From CBDCYS01 sp965226245 (GTDB lineage: Bacteria > Acidobacteriota > Terriglobia > Bryobacterales > UBA6623), in contig CBDDCL010000015.1 of NCBI GenBank assembly GCA_965226245.1, positions 6,572,001-6,636,000 on the forward strand: a stretch of DNA of 64,000 nucleotides, in the 5' to 3' direction. Made by a program: the position numbers and the translations under genes. Below are positions 9,052 to 17,546 of the stretch, piece after piece (position 1 is the first letter of the stretch; each line of letters begins with the position of its first letter). The notes under the pieces were generated by a model. The model searched no databases. It saw nothing but the letters and a program-made list of their open reading frames with translations, and was not told the origin of the DNA.

Positions 9052-10078
9052 ATGGGGTATTTAGTTGACTCCAGTAGCCACAATATGTTGTGGTTGGGGG
9101 CATGAAGGAGGACTACCCCCGAAACCTCGTCGAGTTGGAAGCTCGATTCTCGACCGAGGAGGCGTGCCGGGAGTACCTGCTGAAGCTGCGCTGGCCGGAG
9201 GGGTTCGTGTGCCCGCGCTGTGGGATCCAGTCCTCATGGGCCAGCAAACGCAATCTGCTGCTCTGCGCCGACTGCGGTTACCAGGCCTCGGTGACGGCGG
9301 GCACGATTTTCCAGGACACCCGCAAGCCCTTGACGTTGTGGTTCCGGGCGGCTTGGTGGGTGACAACGCAAAAAGGCGGGGCCAGCGCGCTGGAGTTGCA
9401 GCGGGTCTTGGGTTTGGGTAGCTATGTAACCGCCTGGACCTGGCTGCACAAGTTCCGCCGCGCCATGGTGCGCCCCGGTCGCAATCGGCTGGTCGGCCGG
9501 GTGGAGGTGGACGAAACGTATGTGGGCGGAGTCGAAGAGGGCGTCCGAGGTCGCGAAATGGTTGGCAAAGCGTTAGTTGCGGTTGCTGCCGAGGAGGATG
9601 GGCGCGGTATGGGTCGCATCCGGCTCCGTCGGATCGCGGATGCCTCAGCGGCGAGCTTGGAAGCCTTTGTCGAAGAAGCTATCCAACCTGGCAGCCTCGT
9701 GCACACCGACGGCTGGGAAGGCTATGCGGGATTGGAGAACAAAGGATACCGCCATGAAGTCACCGTGCTGCGCGGGAAGCGGCAATCGGCGAGTAAGCTG
9801 CTGCCGAGAGTCCATCGTGTCGCCTCTCTGCTAAAGCGCTGGCTGTTGGGGACCCACCAGGGGGCTGTCAGTCACGAGTATTTGGACTACTACCTGGACG
9901 AGTTCACGTTCCGCTTCAACCGGCGGACCTCACGGTCGCGCGGCAAACTTTTCTATCGCCTCCTCCAGCAGGCGGTCGCCGCCGACCCTGCTCCCTATAA
10001 GACAATGGTCGAGGCCACCAGGGCCGGCACCCCCACCCCCAAGATGTAGTGGCTACTGGAGTCAACTAAATACCCCAT
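9052..10078 (+). mobile_element. IS1595-family element, copy 2
   Basis: Full length (1,027 bp), in the opposite orientation to copy 1 and the same orientation as copy 3. It has a perfect 8-bp duplication. With copy 1 it brackets the kinase and HD-hydrolase genes. Confidence 0.92.
9090..10049 (+). CDS. IS1595-family transposase (copy 2)
   Basis: Intact 319-residue transposase, identical to copy 1 at protein level and in the translations of its other frames, so the DNA is essentially identical as well. Confidence 0.93.
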   Translation: MVGGMKEDYPRNLVELEARFSTEEACREYLLKLRWPEGFVCPRCGIQSSWASKRNLLLCADCGYQASVTAGTIFQDTRKPLTLWFRAAWWVTTQKGGASALELQRVLGLGSYVTAWTWLHKFRRAMVRPGRNRLVGRVEVDETYVGGVEEGVRGREMVGKALVAVAAEEDGRGMGRIRLRRIADASAASLEAFVEEAIQPGSLVHTDGWEGYAGLENKGYRHEVTVLRGKRQSASKLLPRVHRVASLLKRWLLGTHQGAVSHEYLDYYLDEFTFRFNRRTSRSRGKLFYRLLQQAVAADPAPYKTMVEATRAGTPTPKM

Positions 10079-10460
10079 AAGAACGGTATCCAGTAGCGGA
10101 CCAGCCCGCGAGGCAAAGCTGGAAACAAGCAAGCTGGCGACAAGCCGATGTGGCAAGCCGATGTGGCGCACGTCTCCAGACGTGCCGTGTCGCCATTCCT
10201 GGCGACATGTCTTAGTGCCATGGTCTTACTGTGGGCCGGCCAATCGGAGCCGCGCGCGTAAGCAAGCGGTTGCCTCTACCGACTGATCCGCTCCCATCAA
10301 ACTTCCGGCCCACCCAAAAAGATGAAAACCCGCGGGTTTTCGACCGAACCTGCCACGGTCCCGCCGCCGCCTGCAACCCCAGCCACTGAAAACAAAAACA
10401 TTATCGGTTGACACCATGACGAGGCGTCGAAAATGGCCCAGATCCTGCCATTTTCTGCCA
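10079..10460. other. Non-coding spacer between IS1595 copies 2 and 3
   Basis: 382 bp with no supported gene. It contains the TSD of copy 2 (10079-10086), a short hairpin-rich stretch (CACGTCTCCAGACGTG at 10168-10183) and an R4 repeat at 10247-10271. The rest shows no recognisable coding or RNA signal. Confidence 0.55.
10247..10271 (-). repeat. R4 dispersed repeat (copy b)
   Basis: GAGCCGCGCGCGTAAGCAAGCGGTT, the inverted form of the repeat at 5571. Confidence 0.55.
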
Positions 10461-11487
10461 ATGGGGTATTTAGTTGACTCCAGTAGCCACAATATGTTGT
10501 GGTTGGGGGCATGAAGGAGGACTACCCCCGAAACCTCGTCGAGTTGGAAGCTCGATTCTCGACCGAGGAGGCGTGCCGGGAGTACCTGCTGAAGCTGCGC
10601 TGGCCGGAGGGGTTCGTGTGCCCGCGCTGTGGGATCCAGTCCTCATGGGCCAGCAAACGCAATCTGCTGCTCTGCGCCGACTGCGGTTACCAGGCCTCGG
10701 TGACGGCGGGCACGATTTTCCAGGACACCCGCAAGCCCTTGACGTTGTGGTTCCGGGCGGCTTGGTGGGTGACAACGCAAAAAGGCGGGGCCAGCGCGCT
10801 GGAGTTGCAGCGGGTCTTGGGTTTGGGTAGCTATGTAACCGCCTGGACCTGGCTGCACAAGTTCCGCCGCGCCATGGTGCGCCCCGGTCGCAATCGGCTG
10901 GTCGGCCGGGTGGAGGTGGACGAAACGTATGTGGGCGGAGTCGAAGAGGGCGTCCGAGGTCGCGAAATGGTTGGCAAAGCGTTAGTTGCGGTTGCTGCCG
11001 AGGAGGATGGGCGCGGTATGGGTCGCATCCGGCTCCGTCGGATCGCGGATGCCTCAGCGGCGAGCTTGGAAGCCTTTGTCGAAGAAGCTATCCAACCTGG
11101 CAGCCTCGTGCACACCGACGGCTGGGAAGGCTATGCGGGATTGGAGAACAAAGGATACCGCCATGAAGTCACCGTGCTGCGCGGGAAGCGGCAATCGGCG
11201 AGTAAGCTGCTGCCGAGAGTCCATCGTGTCGCCTCTCTGCTAAAGCGCTGGCTGTTGGGGACCCACCAGGGGGCTGTCAGTCACGAGTATTTGGACTACT
11301 ACCTGGACGAGTTCACGTTCCGCTTCAACCGGCGGACCTCACGGTCGCGCGGCAAACTTTTCTATCGCCTCCTCCAGCAGGCGGTCGCCGCCGACCCTGC
11401 TCCCTATAAGACAATGGTCGAGGCCACCAGGGCCGGCACCCCCACCCCCAAGATGTAGTGGCTACTGGAGTCAACTAAATACCCCAT
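10461..11487 (+). mobile_element. IS1595-family element, copy 3
   Basis: Full-length element 382 bp downstream of copy 2, same orientation. The flanking repeat TTCTGCCA occurs at 10453-10460 and 11489-11496. One extra T separates the right end from the second repeat, so the shared flank can also be read as a 9-bp duplication TTTCTGCCA. Confidence 0.92.
10499..11458 (+). CDS. IS1595-family transposase (copy 3)
   Basis: Intact 319-residue transposase identical in sequence to copies 1 and 2, with the same zinc ribbon and DDE residues. Confidence 0.93.
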   Translation: MVGGMKEDYPRNLVELEARFSTEEACREYLLKLRWPEGFVCPRCGIQSSWASKRNLLLCADCGYQASVTAGTIFQDTRKPLTLWFRAAWWVTTQKGGASALELQRVLGLGSYVTAWTWLHKFRRAMVRPGRNRLVGRVEVDETYVGGVEEGVRGREMVGKALVAVAAEEDGRGMGRIRLRRIADASAASLEAFVEEAIQPGSLVHTDGWEGYAGLENKGYRHEVTVLRGKRQSASKLLPRVHRVASLLKRWLLGTHQGAVSHEYLDYYLDEFTFRFNRRTSRSRGKLFYRLLQQAVAADPAPYKTMVEATRAGTPTPKM

Positions 11488-11789
11488 TTTCTGCCATTCT
11501 CTGCCATTTCCGGACATTTTGTAAAGAAAATTTATACCTCAACCGGCAACCTCTTTGTTTCCATCACTTCGCCAGGGCCGTGGCCACTGACATCCCGGCC
11601 TGCCGCTGCAAGGTCAGGAGCCGCGCGCGTCAGCAAGCGGTTGCCGCTGGTCTGTCCCGCAACCGCTTGCTGACCGCTTGCTGACGCGCGCGGCTCGGTG
11701 TGACGCCAACGCCGTGGCGGGCCGCGCCGACAAGCCATGATGGGCAACGATTTGACTGGCAGCGGCAGCCTGACTGAAGGAAGAAGGAC
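11488..11789. other. Non-coding spacer with palindromic R4 pair
   Basis: About 300 bp. It starts with the duplicated target of copy 3 and an A/T-rich stretch. It contains two R4 units in opposite orientation (11618-11640 and 11661-11696). I see no gene. Confidence 0.5.
11618..11698. repeat. R4 inverted pair
   Basis: GAGCCGCGCGCGTCAGCAAG at 11618 faces CTTGCTGACGCGCGCGGCTC ending at 11696, giving a strong stem of over 20 bp. Between the arms is a 20-bp spacer plus a partial third unit (AACCGCTTGCTGA). Confidence 0.65.
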
Positions 11790-12824
11790 TCAGTTCAGAA
11801 ACATCGTCTGGTAGAGCGTGTCTCTCTGCTTGGGAACGAATCCAGCGTCACGAATCATGCGGCGCAAGTCTTCCTCGGTGGCGCTATGGCTGGCGCCGGC
11901 CTGCCGGACCACATTCTCCTCTAGCATGACGCTGCCGACGTCATTGCCGCCAAAGCGCAGGCCCATTTGGCAAACCTTCAAACCTTGCGTCACCCACGAA
12001 GTCTGGATGTTCACAAAGTTGTCCAGGTAGAGGCGGCACAGGGCCAGCGTCTTCAGAAACTCGACGCCGGTCACTTCCTGCTTGACCCGGCGGCCGAGCG
12101 CAGTGTTCTCAGGCTGGAAAGGCCAGGGAATAAACGCCGTGAATCCGCCGGTCTCGTCTTGGATTTGACGCAGCGTCTCGAGATGGTTCACGCGGTGCTC
12201 ATAGGTCTCGCCGCAGCCGAACATCATCGTTGCGGTGGTGCGCACACCCAGCTTGTGAGCGGACCGGTGAACATCGATCCAATCCGCCGTGTTGCATTTC
12301 AGGCGGGCGATACTATGCCGAACCTCATCGTCGAGGATTTCGGCTCCCGCTCCCGGAATGGAGTCCAGCCCGGCATCCCGCAGGCGTTTGATCGTATCGG
12401 CGATCGTGAGGTGGCTCACTTCCGCGATCGTGAGAATTTCAGGGGCGGACAAGCAATGCAAATGGATCCGGTAATTCTGCTTGATCCAACTGAAAAGGTC
12501 TTCGAAGTAATCGATTTTCAGATCGGGATTAACCCCGCCTTGCATCAATACGCCCGTGCCGCCCAGGTCAATCGTTTCTTGAATCTTTTGTCCGATGATT
12601 TCCTTCGTCAAGACATATCCTTCTTCGTGCCCCATCGGACGATAGAAGGCGCAAAAACTGCAGTACTCGGTGCAGAAGTTTGTATGGTTGATGTTGCGGT
12701 CGATGATGTAGGTGGCGATTCGGCCGTGGTGAAATTTCCGGCGGGCGGCGTCGGCTTCCATTCCGATGCCGATCAGGTCGTCGCTCTCGAGAATCTCGAT
12801 CGCCTGGAGCTTGCTGATTCTCAT
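11790..12824 (-). CDS. mqnC: Cyclic dehypoxanthinyl futalosine synthase (MqnC)
   Basis: A 344-residue radical SAM enzyme. The CxxxCxxC cluster motif is C51-C55-C58 in NFCTEYCSFCAFYR. It is followed by the MqnC-type sequence GHEEGYVLTKE and a glycine-rich GGTGVLMQGGVNPDL. The family cyclises dehypoxanthine futalosine in the futalosine route to menaquinone. Its start codon overlaps the end of the mqnA gene by 4 bp, so the two are translationally coupled as mqnA-mqnC. The remaining mqn genes are not in the window. Confidence 0.93.
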   Translation of the reverse strand: MRISKLQAIEILESDDLIGIGMEADAARRKFHHGRIATYIIDRNINHTNFCTEYCSFCAFYRPMGHEEGYVLTKEIIGQKIQETIDLGGTGVLMQGGVNPDLKIDYFEDLFSWIKQNYRIHLHCLSAPEILTIAEVSHLTIADTIKRLRDAGLDSIPGAGAEILDDEVRHSIARLKCNTADWIDVHRSAHKLGVRTTATMMFGCGETYEHRVNHLETLRQIQDETGGFTAFIPWPFQPENTALGRRVKQEVTGVEFLKTLALCRLYLDNFVNIQTSWVTQGLKVCQMGLRFGGNDVGSVMLEENVVRQAGASHSATEEDLRRMIRDAGFVPKQRDTLYQTMFLN

Positions 12825-13663
12825 TCGGCTTCAGCGACCGCGGGCTCGTTCATGTAGGCGACTTCGCGAGCCGACTCGACGACGCCCAGCTCGAACGCTG
12901 ACCGCAGAAACAGCGCAAGACTTCGCTGTTCGGCCTCCCCGAAGTCGAACGTGGTGTTGCGGGTCAAATAGTCGCGAACTAGTTCGGGCGGCAAGTCCCG
13001 GCGCACGCTCTCTGTCTCAACGATGTCGTCCAAATGGCTGAGTCCGTAATCCGCCGACGCCTGAAACAGCAGCGGCAGCGCCGGATCCGCGGCCAGATTC
13101 TTCACGGCCCAGACGGCAAAAACCATCGGCAGGCCCGTCATCTCGACCCACTCGGCGCCGAGGTCATAAACGAAAAGCGGCTGGCCGCGCCAATCGGCCT
13201 GGCCGGGGTCCAGCCGCAGAGCAGGGTCGCCGATGATCAAGCCGGCATCAGCCACCTCGAGCATGTCGTCAAGCTTAGGAGGGTAAGGCCGAACCCGTGG
13301 CCGCAATCCGTACCTGCGAGCCAGCAGCACGCGCGCGAGCGCCACCGAGGTTCGGGAGCTGGTGTCCGCGGCGAAGGATTCGATTGTTTCGATGGGCTTG
13401 CGGGATATCAGCAGAACGCTGCGTACGGGGCCGCGGCAAGCAATCGAGCCGCTTGGAATCACGAGCAGATCGGGCTGCTGAGCCAGTTCAATCGCCGGGA
13501 CCAAGCCGACGTCCACGGCGCCGGCTCGCAGGGCGTCAGCACATTGTGCAGGGAGCGCAAACCGCAGGTCGTAGAGACCCCTTTGGGGGCCGTGGGAGAA
13601 GCCCCAGACTAAGGGCGCCGTGTTCAGATAGCTGACAGCGCAAACCCGCAATCGAGCTGACAT
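12821..13663 (-). CDS. mqnA: Chorismate dehydratase (MqnA)
   Basis: A 280-residue periplasmic-binding-protein-fold enzyme that catalyses the first step of the futalosine menaquinone pathway, conversion of chorismate to 3-enolpyruvylbenzoate. Diagnostic segments are the start RVCAVSYLNTAPLVWGF, DVGLVPAIEL, the serine/threonine-rich SSRTSVALARVLL, and LIIGDPALR. No signal peptide is seen, so the protein is cytosolic, as expected. It is first in a two-gene operon with mqnC. The divergent dprA starts about 110 bp away, so the spacer 13664-13770 should hold promoters for both directions. Confidence 0.93.
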   Translation of the reverse strand: MSARLRVCAVSYLNTAPLVWGFSHGPQRGLYDLRFALPAQCADALRAGAVDVGLVPAIELAQQPDLLVIPSGSIACRGPVRSVLLISRKPIETIESFAADTSSRTSVALARVLLARRYGLRPRVRPYPPKLDDMLEVADAGLIIGDPALRLDPGQADWRGQPLFVYDLGAEWVEMTGLPMVFAVWAVKNLAADPALPLLFQASADYGLSHLDDIVETESVRRDLPPELVRDYLTRNTTFDFGEAEQRSLALFLRSAFELGVVESAREVAYMNEPAVAEAE

Positions 13664-13770
13664 CGTGAAATATCAATTGTACCAGAAGGGTCGAGCGCCC
13701 AATCCTGAGGCGTTGGGCCTCGCTTGCGCTTAGGGAGCGTTGCTGGTAACGTCGAATATTCAGGGACTGG

Positions 13771-14937
13771 ATGGCGACTGCCTCGTCCAGCCGGGATGCG
13801 GAGCTTTACTGGCTGGCCTTACACTTGGTTCCGGGGCTTGGAGCGCGGAACGCACTAAAGCTGATTCGGACGTTCGGAAACCCGCATGCGGTTTTTCATG
13901 CTTCGTTCACGGAGCTGAAGAGCTGCGGGTTGAGGGGCGCGGTTGCGGAGGCCATCCACTCCGGGATCTCTTTCGAAGACGCGACCGCGGAAGCTGAGCG
14001 CGCCCGCGCCGCCGAGGCGGAAATCGTTGCCTACCAGGATCCGCGCTATCCGCAAAGATTGAGGGAAATTTATGACCCGCCGATCTTGTTATATGCGCGG
14101 GGGAAAACGGAGCTGTTGAGTTCCGACAGCATGGCGATCGTCGGCGCTCGTCGTCCCAGTCCCTACGGCACCGGGGCCGCTCAGAAGTTTGGCCGGGAAC
14201 TGTGCCGGGCTGGTTTGACCGTCGTCAGCGGAATGGCGCGAGGCATCGATACCTGGGCTCACCGGGGTGCTCTCGAGGCGGGCGGCGAAACGGTGGCTGT
14301 CTTGGGCTGCGGCGCCGATGTCGTCTATCCGCGCGAGAACAAGCAGGTCATGGCGGATATTGTCAAGAAGGGTCTGGTTGTGTCGGAGTTTCCTATGGGC
14401 TCAACTGCTTTTCCGCAAAATTTTCCGATTCGTAACCGCGTTATCAGCGGTTTGAGTCTGGGAGTCGTGGTCGTCGAGGGAGCACAATATAGCGGGTCGC
14501 TGATCACCGCCCGTTTGGCGCTGGACCAGGGCCGCGAAGTCTTCGCGGTACCCGGCAGCATTGCATCCAAGGCAAGCTGGGGGCCGAATCTGCTGATCAA
14601 GCAAGGGGCCAAGTTGGTGCAGGAAACCACGGACATTTTGGAAGAGTTGCCTCTGGCGGTTCGGCGGCAAGCTGCCGAGCGGTCCGAGGAATCCGGAAAA
14701 GACGGTGAAACCTCCGCCCCGGATCAGGCATCCATTTGGCAGGGCTCGGCTTCACCGCTCGGCAAGCAGTTGCTCTCGCTGATTCGGGTAGACAGCTCTC
14801 TCCATATCGATGAGCTGATCCGGCTTTGCGAGGGGCGCTCTTCCGCGTCAGTTCTGGCGGCACTCAGCGAGCTTGAGTTGTTCGGTGTGGTAAAACAACT
14901 TCCAGGAAAGTATTTCGTCCGGGTCTGGTCATCATAA
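13771..14937 (+). CDS. dprA: DNA-processing protein DprA
   Basis: A 388-residue DprA/Smf homologue that loads RecA on incoming single-stranded DNA during transformation. The N-terminal helix-hairpin-like region (HLVPGLGARNALKLI) leads into the Rossmann core: IVGARRPSPYGTGAA, SGMARGIDTWAHRGAL, VAVLGCGADVVYPREN, FPIRNRVISGLS and EGAQYSGSLITA. A C-terminal winged-helix segment covers ~315-388. The start is ATG at 13771; the frame has no better upstream start. The gene ends 27 bp before topA, so the two are probably co-transcribed, a widespread neighbourhood. Confidence 0.95.
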   Translation: MATASSSRDAELYWLALHLVPGLGARNALKLIRTFGNPHAVFHASFTELKSCGLRGAVAEAIHSGISFEDATAEAERARAAEAEIVAYQDPRYPQRLREIYDPPILLYARGKTELLSSDSMAIVGARRPSPYGTGAAQKFGRELCRAGLTVVSGMARGIDTWAHRGALEAGGETVAVLGCGADVVYPRENKQVMADIVKKGLVVSEFPMGSTAFPQNFPIRNRVISGLSLGVVVVEGAQYSGSLITARLALDQGREVFAVPGSIASKASWGPNLLIKQGAKLVQETTDILEELPLAVRRQAAERSEESGKDGETSAPDQASIWQGSASPLGKQLLSLIRVDSSLHIDELIRLCEGRSSASVLAALSELELFGVVKQLPGKYFVRVWSS

Positions 14938-14964
14938 AAGTACTAGCGGGATTCAAAGCAGGTT

Positions 14965-17409
14965 ATGGCAAACGTATCTCAACTAAAGTCGCTCGTCATT
15001 GTCGAATCACCGGCGAAGGCCCGAACGATCAACAAGTACCTGGGTAAGAACTATGTGGTCAAGGCTTCGCTGGGCCACGTGCAGGATCTGCCGAAGAAAG
15101 AGCTGGCCGTGGATGTCGAGAACGACTTCGAGCCCACCTATGCGGTGATTGAGGGCAAGAAATCGTTGATCAATGAGTTGCGCAGGTTAGCAAAGAAATC
15201 CGCTGCGGTCTATCTGGCCGCTGACCCGGACCGGGAAGGCGAGGCGATCTGTTACCACCTCGCCGAGGTTCTGCAAGGGAAGCGAAATCAAACCCTGAAA
15301 ATCTACCGTGTCCTGTTCAACGAGATTACCAAGAAAGGCATTCAGAAGGCGTTCGAAGCCCCGGGCGTGATCGACCTCCATCGTGTCGACGCCCAGCAGG
15401 CCCGGCGCGTACTGGACCGCCTGGTCGGTTACAAGATTTCGCCTCTTCTCTGGGACAAAGTTCGGCGGGGACTCTCCGCGGGACGCGTCCAGACCGTGGC
15501 TCTGCGTCTGGTGGTCGACCGCGAGAAGGAGATCAAGGCCTTCGAGAAGAAGGAGTACTGGACGCTGGACGCTCGTCTGAAAGCGTCGAAACCGCCCCAG
15601 CTCAAGGCCCGGCTGACGCGCCGCAACAACGAAGCCTTCGAGATCAGCGATGAAGCAGCGTCCAACTCCGTTGTCGGGGCGCTCGATGGCGCCGCCTACA
15701 AAGTCGAAACCGTCACGACCAAGGAAAAGAAACGCAACCCGGTTGCTCCGTTCATCACCTCGACCCTGCAGCAGGAAGTCGCCCGCAAAATTCGTTTTAG
15801 CGTGAAGCGAACGATGCTTCTGGCCCAGCGGCTTTACGAGGGAGTCGAGCTTGGAGCCGAAGGCGCGGTGGGTCTGATTACCTACATGCGCACCGATTCG
15901 CCTCGCGTATCCGATGACGCGGTGGCCGAATGCCGGGCGTTTATTGGAGAGCGCTACGGCGCCGGGTACTTGCCCCCAACACCCAACGTTTACAAGAGCA
16001 GGAAAAAGGCCCAAGACGCACATGAGGCGATCCGCCCGACCTCGGTTGCGCGGACTCCGGAGTTCCTCAAGAAACATCTGAGCGACGACGAACTGAAGGT
16101 TTACACGATCATCTGGAAACGCTTTGTCGCTTCGCAGATGAAGCCGGCGCTGTTCGATCAAACCTCAATCGAAGTTACCGCGAACGGCAAGGACGACAAG
16201 GTCTACACTCTCCGCTCAACGGGTTCGGTTCCGAAGTTCGACGGCTTCCGGAAAGTCTATGAGGAAGGGAAAGATCAGAAAGGCGAGGAAGAAGACGAGC
16301 TGAAGAATAAGCTGCCTGTCGTAAACCAGGGCGAAACTCTCGATCTGGTGAAGCTCGAACCCGAACAGCATTTCACCGAGCCGCCGCCGCGCTACAGCGA
16401 AGCGACGCTGGTCAAGGAACTCGAAGCGTGCGGGGTAGGGCGCCCGTCGACCTACGCCGCCATACTTTCCACCATCCTGGATCGCGAGTACGCGAAAAAA
16501 GTGGGCGGCCGGTTTGTTCCGTCAGAGTTGGGCATGGTTGTCACGCAGCTTCTGTTGGAGAGTTTCAACGACATCTTTGACGTGGCGTACACGGCCAAGA
16601 TGGAAGAGGAGCTGGACGAAATCGAAGAAGGCAAGCGCAATTGGCGCCAGTTGATGTCGTCTTTCTACGAGAAGTTCTCGAAGGATCTCGAGAACGCCGC
16701 AAAGACGATGACCGACATGAAGCGGCTCGAGCGGCCCACCGACCTGACCTGCGACAAATGCGGCAAGCCGATGGTGATTCGTTGGGGACGTCACGGCAGC
16801 TTCATCGCCTGCAGCGGTTATCCCGACTGCACGAACACGCGCGAGTTGCAGGTCGATCTGCCCGACGTCGAATCGGCCGACCTCTCCAAAATTGAGGGGG
16901 AGACCGAGTATTGCCCCAACTGCGGCCGTCCCATGGCGCTCAAGCGGGGACGCTTCGGCACGTTCTACGCCTGCACCGGGTATCCCGATTGCAAGACCAC
17001 CCGGGCGGTCGGCAAGGAAGCGAAAAAGCCGGACGTGCCGCTCGAAGAGAAATGCCCCAAATGCGGCAACCACATGGTTCGCAAGAGCGGGCGCTTTGGA
17101 GAGTTCACGGCCTGCGGCAATTATCCCGACTGCCGCTACGTTAAGCAGGAGACGATCGGCGTGGCCTGTCCCAACGCCGGCTGCGAAGGCGAACTAGCGC
17201 AACGGCGCACGCGCCGCGGCAAGACTTTCTACGGCTGCACCCGTTATCCGGACTGCGACTTTACGACCTGGAGCAAGCCCACGGCGATCAAGTGTCCGGA
17301 ATGCGGCAGCCCCTACATGGAAGAAAAACACCTCAAGGCCGGCTCGCGATTGCAGTGCCCTAACGCTGAATGCAAGCATAAGATGCCGCTGATTGAAGCA
17401 GCCTCGTAA
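14965..17409 (+). CDS. topA: DNA topoisomerase I
   Basis: An 814-residue type IA topoisomerase that relaxes negative supercoils. The TOPRIM domain is N-terminal (IVESPAKARTINKYLGKNY, acidic DPDREGEA). The active tyrosine is Tyr307 in LITYMRTDSPR. The DNA gate includes AHEAIRPTS and VGRPSTYAAILSTI. The C-terminus carries five Cys4 zinc-ribbon units from ~590 on: four of the type CxxCG...GxFxxCxxYPxC and a final CPECG...CPNAEC. Five ribbons is at the high end for the family. It follows dprA closely and ends about 135 bp before an IS630 element. Confidence 0.97.
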   Translation: MANVSQLKSLVIVESPAKARTINKYLGKNYVVKASLGHVQDLPKKELAVDVENDFEPTYAVIEGKKSLINELRRLAKKSAAVYLAADPDREGEAICYHLAEVLQGKRNQTLKIYRVLFNEITKKGIQKAFEAPGVIDLHRVDAQQARRVLDRLVGYKISPLLWDKVRRGLSAGRVQTVALRLVVDREKEIKAFEKKEYWTLDARLKASKPPQLKARLTRRNNEAFEISDEAASNSVVGALDGAAYKVETVTTKEKKRNPVAPFITSTLQQEVARKIRFSVKRTMLLAQRLYEGVELGAEGAVGLITYMRTDSPRVSDDAVAECRAFIGERYGAGYLPPTPNVYKSRKKAQDAHEAIRPTSVARTPEFLKKHLSDDELKVYTIIWKRFVASQMKPALFDQTSIEVTANGKDDKVYTLRSTGSVPKFDGFRKVYEEGKDQKGEEEDELKNKLPVVNQGETLDLVKLEPEQHFTEPPPRYSEATLVKELEACGVGRPSTYAAILSTILDREYAKKVGGRFVPSELGMVVTQLLLESFNDIFDVAYTAKMEEELDEIEEGKRNWRQLMSSFYEKFSKDLENAAKTMTDMKRLERPTDLTCDKCGKPMVIRWGRHGSFIACSGYPDCTNTRELQVDLPDVESADLSKIEGETEYCPNCGRPMALKRGRFGTFYACTGYPDCKTTRAVGKEAKKPDVPLEEKCPKCGNHMVRKSGRFGEFTACGNYPDCRYVKQETIGVACPNAGCEGELAQRRTRRGKTFYGCTRYPDCDFTTWSKPTAIKCPECGSPYMEEKHLKAGSRLQCPNAECKHKMPLIEAAS

Positions 17410-17544
17410 AGGTTGAGCCGGAAACCGTCTGTCGCCGGGGCGCAAACAACGCCAAGTTGCACGGGCGGCGGAAGTTTCCAACTCCCCAAGCAGTTCCCAG
17501 GCGTGATGGAAAGGACGATTCTGCGCAGCCCGCCGAAGCTCTGC

Positions 17545-17546
17545 TA
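17545..17546. repeat. TA target duplication of IS630, left
   Basis: TA dinucleotide abutting the element; partner at 18778-18779. IS630 elements duplicate TA. Confidence 0.7.

Noticed and set aside
15187..16161. A 324-codon minus-strand open frame
   Set aside because: Antisense shadow of topA with no recognisable motif.
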